Part shown: in pieces, positions 1 through 5,268 of the stretch
Position numbering within the stretch: the stretch's first letter is position 1
Layout of the letters: each line of letters starts with the position of its first letter
Assembly: GCA_016219765.1 (NCBI GenBank)
Contig: JACRKM010000163.1
Location: 1-5,491, forward strand
DNA: 5,491 nucleotides
Origin: Candidatus Woesearchaeota archaeon
GTDB lineage: Archaea > Nanobdellota > Nanobdellia > Woesearchaeales > UBA11576
Direction: 5' to 3'
Translations under genes and position numbers: made by a program
Notes under the pieces: generated by a model
Database searches by the model: none
The model's input: only the letters and a program-made list of their open reading frames with translations
What the model was told of the DNA's origin: nothing

Positions 1-1516
1 CGACAAGGTAAGATAGGGGATACACTGGTTCTTGCGAGTACCAGCCAAGTTCGGCCTGAACTCTTGATTCAGAAAAACCAGTTACTGCACGAAGAAGGTT
101 TGCTGCATTAACAAACGGGTCTTCTGAGGAAGCATCAATATTCACTCCGATATCAAGATAGGTTTTGTTGCCGGTCATAAAGTACAGGTCGATTGCCACC
201 CGTGGTGCAAACCGGAGGTTGTCGAGTTTCGTCAGGAATCGAGATTCATCAGTCAGGTCAACCATGTAACCGGCATCAAGCAGGTAGTCTTCAAGCATCG
301 TAGCCCATCCTTCCAGATTATCATTTGCTTCCAGGTGTTTTCTGATGATTGAGGGGTTTGTATGCGCGCATGAAAGCTGCAAGTGATGCCCTGGAATTCC
401 TTCATGGAGCAGCATGTTGGGAATCTTGATTCTGGTGTGATCATATACTGAATCTTCATTGAGTGTAAGGTAGATCACGCTTCTCTTTTTTCCCTCCCGA
501 AATGGTGGCGGCATATCTAACGCTCCTAAAGGGAGCACGGGCTCCATGAAGTTGGGTGTTTTGATGATCAGCATCTCCTGCTCTTCGGGTATAGGGAATA
601 AGTTTCGTTCACGTACAAAAGACATAAGGTTAGCTAGTTCGTGATTGTAGTATGGCAGAATATCTTCAAGGGGAACAGCATAGCGCTCATTCAAGAATGC
701 GTGCAATTCCTGCGTTGTTGTTGAGCGCGGAAGTTGGTATTTATGGATAAGTTTTCGCTTAAGGTTCTCGATGATTGCTGTATTTTCTTCAAGGTGCTCT
801 TTCGCCATCGTGATAAGGTCTTCAAAGGTGTCGTCGATGCCATTGATGGAAACGAGTTTTCTTGCTTGTTCTTCTCCGAGTGCAAATTGCCTTGTCGTCT
901 GCATCGCCGACAGATTTATACAGTAGTTATGGAGCGCATTCAGAGCATGATCGCTTGCTTGTGACAGGCGCGCAATGTCTTTGTAGTTCTCCCCAGCAGC
1001 CCAGTCATGGATCGTTTTGAATAATTCTGGCAGCTCCTCAATAGTTTCATGATCAATATCAGCCCAGCGTTGGAGAGGCCGGTCAAGTCTTGTAAGCAGG
1101 GTTTTAAGATATTCAGGTATCTTTTCAATGCGCGCAGTGATGTTCTGGAGGCGCTCTGCGCTTGGTCGTGGGTCGTTGATGAAAAGCTGGAAGATGCCTT
1201 GACTGATGTCATGTCCTGCAGTCGGCATCTGCTGTAACTGCATTCGCCCTTCGCAGACTGGAGTGAATGCTTCATACTCAAGTGCAAGCGCTGCAAGATC
1301 GAGATCAAGCTGTTGATCGAATGTCAAGCTGGTTCTTGGAAATGCACGCACTTGTGATAGTAATTCATTTGCGTGCTCCGCTCCTGCTCGTTCCGCATCC
1401 ACCGACGGGTCAGGAAGCTCGTCAAGATATTTGTTCACTCCAAGCATGACGCACGCATTTGGATCTTGCGTGAAGAAGTCATGGAATTTGCTTGTGAGGC
1501 GGTCATAGTCGTTCAT
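1..1516 (-). CDS. DUF885-family putative zinc metallopeptidase (3' end outside window)
   Basis: The reading frame is open for 505 codons from ATG at 1516 to the window edge, so the C-terminus is missing. Seen in the translation: HEGIPGHH at residues 371-378, EGWAT at 402-406, an RFAPRVAIDL stretch about 25 residues later, and YPLSYLV at 499-505 at the edge. This order (HExxPGHH, then EGWA, then a P-x-x-x-SYL-like end) is the recognised DUF885 signature. By analogy with HExxH-type peptidases, the His residues of the first motif and Glu402 would bind zinc, with Glu372 as general base; that is inference. Substrate is unknown. The protein starts MNDYDRLTSKF with no signal peptide, so it is probably cytoplasmic, whereas many bacterial relatives are exported. 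Family members are usually about 550-600 aa, so only a short tail is missing. Start choice: a TATA box lies 26 bp upstream of 1516, no Shine-Dalgarno is visible, and an in-frame stop lies just above the alternative ATG at 1528. It sits 50 bp downstream of the membrane-protein gene on the same strand. Confidence 0.88.
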   Translation of the reverse strand, partial: MNDYDRLTSKFHDFFTQDPNACVMLGVNKYLDELPDPSVDAERAGAEHANELLSQVRAFPRTSLTFDQQLDLDLAALALEYEAFTPVCEGRMQLQQMPTAGHDISQGIFQLFINDPRPSAERLQNITARIEKIPEYLKTLLTRLDRPLQRWADIDHETIEELPELFKTIHDWAAGENYKDIARLSQASDHALNALHNYCINLSAMQTTRQFALGEEQARKLVSINGIDDTFEDLITMAKEHLEENTAIIENLKRKLIHKYQLPRSTTTQELHAFLNERYAVPLEDILPYYNHELANLMSFVRERNLFPIPEEQEMLIIKTPNFMEPVLPLGALDMPPPFREGKKRSVIYLTLNEDSVYDHTRIKIPNMLLHEGIPGHHLQLSCAHTNPSIIRKHLEANDNLEGWATMLEDYLLDAGYMVDLTDESRFLTKLDNLRFAPRVAIDLYFMTGNKTYLDIGVNIDASSEDPFVNAANLLRAVTGFSESRVQAELGWYSQEPVYPLSYLV

Positions 1517-1537
1517 GAAAAGCAGCATATCGGGCTG

Positions 1538-1546
1538 TTTTTTAAA
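1538..1546 (-). promoter_or_regulatory. TATA box of the DUF885 gene
   Basis: The minus strand reads GGAAACATTTAAAAAACAG here. The T/A-rich core is centred about 26 bp before ATG 1516, the distance expected if transcription starts at the A of that ATG (leaderless mRNA). The A-rich bases just upstream fit a BRE. The 11-mer GAAACATTTAAA-type context also occurs in the promoter of the next upstream gene. Confidence 0.6.
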
Positions 1547-1566
1547 TGTTTCCGCAGAAATTTCAA

Positions 1567-2763
1567 TTATCGCAATGTGGATCGTTCGTGCTGTTCAAGT
1601 TCTTTGTTAAGGATTTGTCCTCCTTTTTTGCTGTGATGAAAGCGTTTCTTGTATGATGCGATGAAAATGATTCCAACGAAAAGCACAACAAAGACGGGTA
1701 GGATTCTTTCAAGTGATTCGTTGGGAGTGGTGAGTTCAATGGTCCGTTGCGTGACAGCGGTGGCCGTGCCTGCAAAGTCTGCATATGAGGTGACAAGATA
1801 TGATCCACTCGTGTTTGGCGTAAAGCCGACGTGCGCGATTCGTGTTTGATTGGCGGGGACGAAGAAGGTTTCTTCGGAATGCTTGATTATGCGGTTGTCT
1901 TTACTCACGTCGGTTTTCACCGTGATAATCAAGGGTTCTTTGCCGCTGTTTCTGAATACGGCGCCGCCAGTGATTTCATTGCCGATCGTATTTTGTTGCG
2001 GCAGGATAACATCAACAATGTCTCCTTCTTTGGCGTGATTCGCTGCTGGCAGCACGTTGAACGAAACTGTCCGGTCAAGCAAGGTGATGTCGTTGTCTTT
2101 GACGATGATATTTGCCTCGTGAGTTCCAGCTGCAAGGTTGCTTGCCAGAAGCGGAAAGTTCATTGCCTGTGCATCGAGTGCGCGTATCTTGGCTATGAAA
2201 CGCTGCGTAGATCTATCATCGATAGTGGCGATGATGCTGGGCGCGATATCAACAGAGCCGGCATTCTCAAATGAGATTTCAAGATTTGCTATGCCTCCTA
2301 CTTCTGTATTTGAAATGGAACTATCCTTGATAAGGATTTGGCGTCTCCCCTGGCTGACAACGCTCAGCGTGACTGGAATCTGCACGAACGTATCCGACGC
2401 GCTTCCAAGATTCGTGCCTGCTGTTGAAAAATACAAGTCAATAGTTCCCTCGGACAGGCCAAGTGCGTTTCCTTGTGCCGTTATCTTAAGTTGAAGTGGG
2501 ACATCTTTTTTCACTGCCAACGGTCCGTTCGCGCTGACCTGAATATTGCTGCTGAAATCTTTGCTCACGACCGGCTCTACAAAAAGTGTCGTGCTGCTAT
2601 CGGATGTTATCGTCATGGTTTTTTGTGCATCGCTTCCCCAGAGGACTGCATCAAAGTTCAGCTGCTCTGGAGTAATGTCAATGGTTCCAAGAACGCTGAC
2701 TGCACAAATGCTGAGAACGAACAGTAGAAGAACCCCTTTTGGAATGGTCGGCGTGGTTAGCAT
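1567..2763 (-). CDS. Membrane-anchored surface protein with tandem beta-sandwich (Ig/CARDB-like) domains
   Basis: 398 aa, complete. Residues 9-26 form a signal sequence (K9 followed by GVLLLFVLSICAVSVLG). Residues 27 to about 135 resemble an ASH/choice-of-anchor-type Ig domain (ITPEQLNFDAVLWGS, then alternating hydrophobic strands). Residues about 140-240 and 245-345 look like two further beta-sandwich domains of CARDB type, with phrases such as LEISFENAGS and GAVFRNSGKEPL, where an extra NAG/NSG turn precedes a strand. A transmembrane helix spans about 354-371, followed by a 27-residue basic tail (KKRFHHSKK) as a stop-transfer and cytoplasmic end. The architecture predicts a type I membrane protein with most of its mass outside the cell; binding partner unknown. 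The ATG at 2763 is supported by a TATA box 26-27 bp upstream and no Shine-Dalgarno, so the mRNA looks leaderless. The stop lies 50 bp before the DUF885 start. Domain assignments rest on pattern, not on a profile search. Confidence 0.85.
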   Translation of the reverse strand: MLTTPTIPKGVLLLFVLSICAVSVLGTIDITPEQLNFDAVLWGSDAQKTMTITSDSSTTLFVEPVVSKDFSSNIQVSANGPLAVKKDVPLQLKITAQGNALGLSEGTIDLYFSTAGTNLGSASDTFVQIPVTLSVVSQGRRQILIKDSSISNTEVGGIANLEISFENAGSVDIAPSIIATIDDRSTQRFIAKIRALDAQAMNFPLLASNLAAGTHEANIIVKDNDITLLDRTVSFNVLPAANHAKEGDIVDVILPQQNTIGNEITGGAVFRNSGKEPLIITVKTDVSKDNRIIKHSEETFFVPANQTRIAHVGFTPNTSGSYLVTSYADFAGTATAVTQRTIELTTPNESLERILPVFVVLFVGIIFIASYKKRFHHSKKGGQILNKELEQHERSTLR

Positions 2764-2785
2764 CGGGTTTTTTGCGTATTGTACG

Positions 2786-2793
2786 TATTTAAA
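2786..2793 (-). promoter_or_regulatory. TATA box of the beta-sandwich membrane protein gene
   Basis: The minus strand reads GAAACATTTAAATACG. The core TTTAAATA is centred 26-27 bp upstream of the ATG at 2763, which fits a leaderless transcript. GAAACATTTAAA is shared exactly with the promoter of the downstream DUF885 gene. Confidence 0.68.
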
Positions 2794-2849
2794 TGTTTCT
2801 TGAACTATGGCAGAGGGAAGATTTCTACAGAGCCAATATCATCGCAAAA

Positions 2850-2857
2850 TTTAAATA
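2850..2857 (+). promoter_or_regulatory. TATA box of the 151-aa membrane protein gene (divergent)
   Basis: GCAAAATTTAAATAACG contains the core TTTAAATA, with A-rich BRE-like bases before it. The predicted transcript start is near 2880, giving a short leader of about 28 nt that carries a Shine-Dalgarno. The minus-strand TATA box lies only about 57 bp away, so the two promoters are divergent and compact. Confidence 0.65.
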
Positions 2858-2907
2858 ACGAACACCCATGTTTTTCTCATAGCATGAACAAAAAGGGAGT
2901 ATGAACG

Positions 2908-3363
2908 ATGTCGATGTACCGCGAAAATGTTGTAGCAGTGGTGATTTCTCTTATTGCGATTTTGTTTGTGATCGGCGGATTTGCAAGCTTCAGCGGGCTT
3001 GCAGCATATAACAACGTACTTATGCTGGCAAGTGAAAAGGATGTTTTTGCCCCAAGCGATGTTCTTGGCGTAGAAGTTGTCGTGAATCTGGACACAGTGC
3101 TTGCTGATGAGACGCTTACACTGGCGCTGGATGGTTCTGTGTTTGATGTTGTTAATCTCAAGGACTATGCTGCTTCGAATAATCTCCGCTACTCGGTTGC
3201 AGAACGGAACGGCGTATCTGTTGTTTACTTGGGTGAGCCTGTCCGCGTGCATCTTGCGCAATATGTAGATCTTAGCCAAGTATCGCCGGGGAAACATTCG
3301 CTTGCTGCGCGTCTTGACCGTAGCAACGTTGAAGTGCAGGAAACATTCAGGATAAGTTCATGA
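2908..3363 (+). CDS. Small single-pass membrane protein with an extracellular beta-rich domain (hypothetical)
   Basis: 151 aa, family not recognised. Residues 1-7 (MSMYREN) are short and polar, about residues 8-33 are a long hydrophobic segment (VVAVVISLIAILFVIGG and onward), and about 36-151 are polar with alternating hydrophobic residues typical of beta strands (VLGVEVVVNLD, ETLTLALDG, VSVVYLGEP). There is no cysteine and no lipobox. The hydrophobic segment is more likely a retained signal anchor, placing the C-terminal domain outside, than a cleaved signal. Start choice: GGGAG at 2895-2899 is 8 nt from ATG 2908, a good Shine-Dalgarno spacing; the in-frame ATG at 2914 is 14 nt away. The gene is divergent from the beta-sandwich membrane protein, so the pair may be related surface components, which is inference from position only. 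Function is unknown. Confidence 0.8.
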   Translation: MSMYRENVVAVVISLIAILFVIGGFASFSGLAAYNNVLMLASEKDVFAPSDVLGVEVVVNLDTVLADETLTLALDGSVFDVVNLKDYAASNNLRYSVAERNGVSVVYLGEPVRVHLAQYVDLSQVSPGKHSLAARLDRSNVEVQETFRISS

Positions 3364-3410
3364 TGGCTTTCTGTCGTCTTCATACCGGGTGCCTAAAAGG
3401 ATATTCGTAA

Positions 3411-3416
3411 TTTTTT
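3411..3416 (+). terminator. Possible T-tract terminator after the 151-aa protein gene
   Basis: A run of six T about 48 bp after the stop codon, with no hairpin before it. Archaeal termination often uses T-tracts alone. It lies just ahead of the alba TATA box, so it would separate the two transcription units. Confidence 0.35.
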
Positions 3417-3423
3417 CCAAAAG

Positions 3424-3433
3424 TTTTATATAT
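3424..3433 (+). promoter_or_regulatory. TATA box of alba
   Basis: CCAAAAGTTTTATATATG gives a strong TATA core (TTTATATA, 3425-3432) with an A-rich BRE-like flank. The transcript start is predicted near 3455, leaving a leader of about 40 nt before the alba ATG at 3495. This is the strongest-looking protein promoter in the window, in keeping with an abundant chromatin protein. Confidence 0.7.
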
Positions 3434-3494
3434 GTCGAAAATTGAATTGCAAGTAATGACGCGCTCCTTGTAGTGCGCAAGTAAGAGGCCATTG

Positions 3495-3776
3495 ATGACA
3501 GAGGACAACTCGATATTTATTGGACCAAAGCCTTTCATGAACTACGTTACTGGCGTTGTGATGCAGTTCACGACAAAGAGCGCTTCTGAAGTGGTCGTGA
3601 AGGCCCGTGGAAAATTCATCTCACGCGCTGTGGACGTTTGTGAAGTCGCATCGAAGCGGTTTCTCGATGGCGCCATAGCTGTAAAGGATATCAAGATTGA
3701 TTCCGACGCCTTCAAGAATCCTGAAGGAAAGGAAGTGCGAGTGTCAACAATTGAGATCACGCTTGCGAAGAAATAA
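3495..3776 (+). CDS. albA: DNA/RNA-binding protein Alba
   Basis: 93 aa, the usual Alba length. Alba is a small dimeric archaeal chromatin protein that coats DNA and also binds RNA. The match runs along the whole length: SIFIGPKPFMNYV at residues 6-18, EVVVKARGKFISRAVDVCEV in the middle (the classic KARGRAISKAVD region), a KRFL turn, and VSTIEITLAKK at the end. The lysine pair of Sulfolobus Sso10b (K16-K17) is P11-K12 here, so the lysine that is acetylated in Sso10b is replaced by proline and only the second remains. The start is ATG 3495, not the overlapping TTG at 3492: AGAGG at 3484-3488 is 6 nt from the ATG and the family normally begins about ten residues before the IG-x-KP motif. It has its own TATA box. 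The Cys-rich lipoprotein gene follows after 55 bp and could be read through from this promoter. Confidence 0.96.
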   Translation: MTEDNSIFIGPKPFMNYVTGVVMQFTTKSASEVVVKARGKFISRAVDVCEVASKRFLDGAIAVKDIKIDSDAFKNPEGKEVRVSTIEITLAKK

Positions 3777-3801
3777 GCTGTGAAGAATGATTGTGGAGAA
3801 A

Positions 3802-3824
3802 TAAATAATATAGTTTAAGGGGGT
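3802..3824 (+). promoter_or_regulatory. TATA-like box plus Shine-Dalgarno upstream of the lipoprotein gene
   Basis: TAAATAAT (3802-3809), preceded by GGAGAAA, is centred about 26 bp before ATG 3832, which suits a leaderless start. GGGGGT (3819-3824) is a Shine-Dalgarno-like block 7 nt before the same ATG. A transcript starting at the ATG would not contain the GGGGGT, so this block is useful only on a longer mRNA, for example read-through from alba. Both elements together suggest two transcript types or that one of them is fortuitous. Confidence 0.45.
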
Positions 3825-3831
3825 TGGACAG

Positions 3832-4851
3832 ATGAAGATTTTTGGACTTGGTTTAGTTATCGCTGTATTGCTAATACTTCTGACGGCCGGCTGCACTACG
3901 CAGAAAATCCTGTGCGAGCCGCCCAATTCTATCATCAACAATGCGTGCTGCGTTGATACTAACAAGAACAATGTATGCGACAACAAGGAAGATGTATCGG
4001 CGGCGAGTGAAGAAGCGCCAATGCAATCTCAAATGCAATCTAAACCAGCAGCACCCAAGGAGAATTCCGACTCAAAAACATTCGCTAACACCTTCGCAAG
4101 CGCGTGGAAAGCGCAAGACTTCGCAAAACTCTATACGCTCTTCAGCGAGGAATACCGCGCAAGTCTTCCCAAAGAAGAATTTGTCTGGCTTAGCCAAAAG
4201 AAAAATGCAGCGCTCAATGTAGAGGACGTCCGCGTGTACCGCGTTGCGGGCGACGTGATTGAATACGATCTTATCACCGATGACCCGCGCATCAAAAACT
4301 CCGCACGAGGAGTCGTCATATGGGAGTTAGATGCCTACCGTCACCGGCCATTCAATTACTTCAAATCATTGAGCGTGACTGATGTTTGCGGCGAGAATTC
4401 ATCCTGCGTTGTTGAGTATGCAAAAACGTTCAAGAAAGAAGACGTATGCGACCTTGCTGGATCGCAGCGCGTAGCATGCAGACAATCATTCGGCATGAAG
4501 TACACGTATGATGATGAACGCGCGCTATGCAATGAAATCCCTGACTACTTCGACAAGGCTGAATGCATCCAAAACGTCTCTGTGAAGTATGGAAGACCCG
4601 ACGCGTGCTGGGACCTTTCCGAAGATCCACAGCTCTTCGGGTGTCTGGGCCACGTTGCGGCGCTGAGCAGAAACCCACAGCTGTGCTGGGATTATATGAA
4701 GAACTTCACATTTGTCGGAGATAAGATAAAGCACGCATACTGCATTCGCGGGTACGTCGAGGAGACTAATGACTATACTGTGTGCAAACAGATGAAGCAT
4801 GGCGGAAACATTATCGTCGGCGCCATGGAAGAAGAGTGCTATAAACTGTAA
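3832..4851 (+). CDS. Lipoprotein with NTF2-like region and five Cys-pair repeats
   Basis: 339 aa, complete. The lipobox LTAGC puts the modified cysteine at residue 21 after a hydrophobic signal (residues 6-19), so the protein should be tethered outside the cytoplasmic membrane. Residues 39-53 read CCVDTNKNNVCDNKE, a small Cys/Asp/Asn motif that looks able to bind Ca2+ (inference) and that I associate with archaeal exported proteins. Residues about 55-80 are a low-complexity Gln/Ser/Pro/Lys linker. Residues about 83-180 (FANTFASAWKAQDFAKLYTLF, then EYR..LPKEEF and strands) resemble an NTF2-like/DUF4878-type fold. The C-terminal part has cysteines at 206/216, 233/245, 259/271, 285/304 and 318/336: five pairs at 26-33-residue spacing, suggesting helical hairpins stapled by disulfides. 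Total Cys count is 17. It may be transcribed alone or with alba. Function is unknown; ligand binding or scaffold roles are guesses. Confidence 0.87.
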   Translation: MKIFGLGLVIAVLLILLTAGCTTQKILCEPPNSIINNACCVDTNKNNVCDNKEDVSAASEEAPMQSQMQSKPAAPKENSDSKTFANTFASAWKAQDFAKLYTLFSEEYRASLPKEEFVWLSQKKNAALNVEDVRVYRVAGDVIEYDLITDDPRIKNSARGVVIWELDAYRHRPFNYFKSLSVTDVCGENSSCVVEYAKTFKKEDVCDLAGSQRVACRQSFGMKYTYDDERALCNEIPDYFDKAECIQNVSVKYGRPDACWDLSEDPQLFGCLGHVAALSRNPQLCWDYMKNFTFVGDKIKHAYCIRGYVEETNDYTVCKQMKHGGNIIVGAMEEECYKL

Positions 4852-4870
4852 TTGTTTTTTTGTTCCTTTT
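4852..4870 (+). terminator. T-rich terminator after the lipoprotein gene
   Basis: Directly after the TAA stop the sequence is almost pure T with a few G and C, including a run of seven T. This is a typical archaeal termination zone. The 8-bp repeat TTCCTTTT at its end is one copy of the duplication that flanks the inserted element, so the original terminator continued with the T-rich DNA now found at 5277-5287. Confidence 0.6.
4863..4870. repeat. Left 8-bp direct repeat (target-site duplication)
   Basis: TTCCTTTT abuts the left terminal inverted repeat exactly and is identical to 5269-5276. The T-rich composition raises the chance of coincidence, but the exact abutment on both sides favours a true duplication. 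Confidence 0.75.
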
Positions 4871-4884
4871 GTATTTGTTTAGCT
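4871..4884 (+). repeat. Left terminal inverted repeat (14 bp)
   Basis: GTATTTGTTTAGCT is the perfect reverse complement of 5255-5268. It marks the left tip of the element. Confidence 0.85.
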
Positions 4885-4891
4885 AATCACT

Positions 4892-4907
4892 CTCACAGCG
4901 CCGCCAC
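4892..4907 (+). repeat. Left subterminal inverted repeat (16 bp)
   Basis: CTCACAGCGCCGCCAC pairs perfectly with 5233-5248. It is G/C-rich, unlike the A/T-rich tip. The two pairs are separated by 7 nt on this side and 6 nt on the other. Confidence 0.85.
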
Positions 4908-4946
4908 CGACCTGCGAGCGGATGCAGCATTGTGCAGTTGAATGTT

Positions 4947-4980
4947 CTAACGTAATGACACGAGATTGTTAGGTTATCTC
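4947..4980 (+). other. Possible H-type pseudoknot in the element
   Basis: CTAAC (4947-4951) can pair with GTTAG (4968-4972), while GAGAT (4962-4966) can pair with ATCTC (4976-4980). The two 5-bp stems interleave, which is pseudoknot topology. The stems are short, so chance is a serious alternative. Confidence 0.25.
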
Positions 4981-4991
4981 ATAATCATCCC

Positions 4992-5117
4992 TGGGACATC
5001 TGACACCCCGCAGCGTAAATCTACGCTGGCAAGATCAGGCGACGCTCGCTGCTGCGAGGTCACCCACGAAATATACCTGACGTGTCTATTTTGAGGGGAA
5101 CCCTGTTAGATGTCCTA
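4992..5117 (+). other. Branched stem-loop domain of the element
   Basis: A 13-bp helix (4992-5004 with 5105-5117, two G-U pairs) closes a domain. Inside it: CCCC 5006-5009 can pair with GGGG 5095-5098; a 7-bp hairpin spans 5011-5028 with a 4-nt loop; TCAGG 5035-5039 pairs with CCTGA 5076-5080 and encloses a hairpin at 5041-5061 (GAC, bulged G, CTCGC; loop TGCT). All are seen by eye as complementary strings; folding energy was not computed. Confidence 0.55.
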
Positions 5118-5120
5118 CGT

Positions 5121-5174
5121 AGTCCGTCGCCGCCAGACAGGTTTCCCTGCAAGGATGTCTGGCGGCGCAGGACT
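5121..5174 (+). other. Long hairpin of the element (5 + 12 bp)
   Basis: AGTCC pairs with GGACT, then a 2x2 internal loop, then CGCCGCCAGACA (5128-5139) pairs with TGTCTGGCGGCG (5156-5167) around a 16-nt loop. It follows the branched domain after only three bases. Its inner arm shares CGCCGCCA with the subterminal inverted repeat. Confidence 0.7.
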
Positions 5175-5232
5175 GATTTGTCACAAAAAACAAGATCATA
5201 TCAAGTAAATAAGACTGGAAATGGTGAGCGTC

Positions 5233-5248
5233 GTGGCGGCGCTGTGAG
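5233..5248 (-). repeat. Right subterminal inverted repeat (16 bp)
   Basis: GTGGCGGCGCTGTGAG is the perfect reverse complement of 4892-4907. Confidence 0.85.
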
Positions 5249-5254
5249 CATAAG

Positions 5255-5268
5255 AGCTAAACAAATAC
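5255..5268 (-). repeat. Right terminal inverted repeat (14 bp)
   Basis: AGCTAAACAAATAC is the perfect reverse complement of 4871-4884 and marks the right tip. Confidence 0.85.

Larger units (their letters stand above)
4871..5268. mobile_element. MITE-like non-autonomous element, 398 bp, with structured interior
   Basis: The ends are perfect 14-bp inverted repeats starting GTATTTG. After a 7/6-nt mismatch zone comes a second perfect 16-bp inverted pair. An identical 8-bp direct repeat sits directly outside each end. Together these are the marks of a transposed element. No transposase or other credible gene lies inside, so a transposase encoded elsewhere would have to mobilise it. Duplications of 8 bp are made by several IS families (for example IS66, IS6, ISL3); IS66 tips start GTAA, close to the GTAT here, but the assignment is a guess. 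The interior is full of nested inverted repeats and could form a long multi-branched RNA or cruciform. It lies in the T-rich terminator between the lipoprotein gene and the tRNA-like gene and leaves both intact. Alternative: a 398-nt structured RNA gene whose ends pair. Confidence 0.72.

Noticed and set aside
734..964. Plus-strand ORFs opposite the DUF885 gene and the beta-sandwich gene
   Set aside because: They are antisense shadows of well-supported coding frames, with no promoter, ribosome site or recognisable motif.
1526..1528. ATG 1528 as start of the DUF885 gene
   Set aside because: It adds only four residues, lies just 14 bp from the TATA centre and has no Shine-Dalgarno. ATG 1516 fits the promoter spacing better, though 1528 is not ruled out.
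2686..2763. Lipoprotein signal in the beta-sandwich membrane protein (LSIC at residues 17-20)
   Set aside because: Ile directly before Cys is not allowed in a normal lipobox, the hydrophobic stretch continues past the Cys, and a C-terminal membrane helix already provides anchoring.
3492..3494. TTG as start of alba
   Set aside because: It directly precedes ATG 3495, which has better Shine-Dalgarno spacing (6 nt) and is the conventional codon.
4871..5268. RNase P RNA or SRP RNA as identity of the structured region
   Set aside because: I searched both strands for the universal RNase P blocks (GGAAAGTCC and ACAGAA) and the SRP54-binding block (GGAAGGA with AGCAGCC) and found none. The 8-bp flanking duplication also argues for insertion. 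A very divergent form cannot be fully excluded without Infernal.
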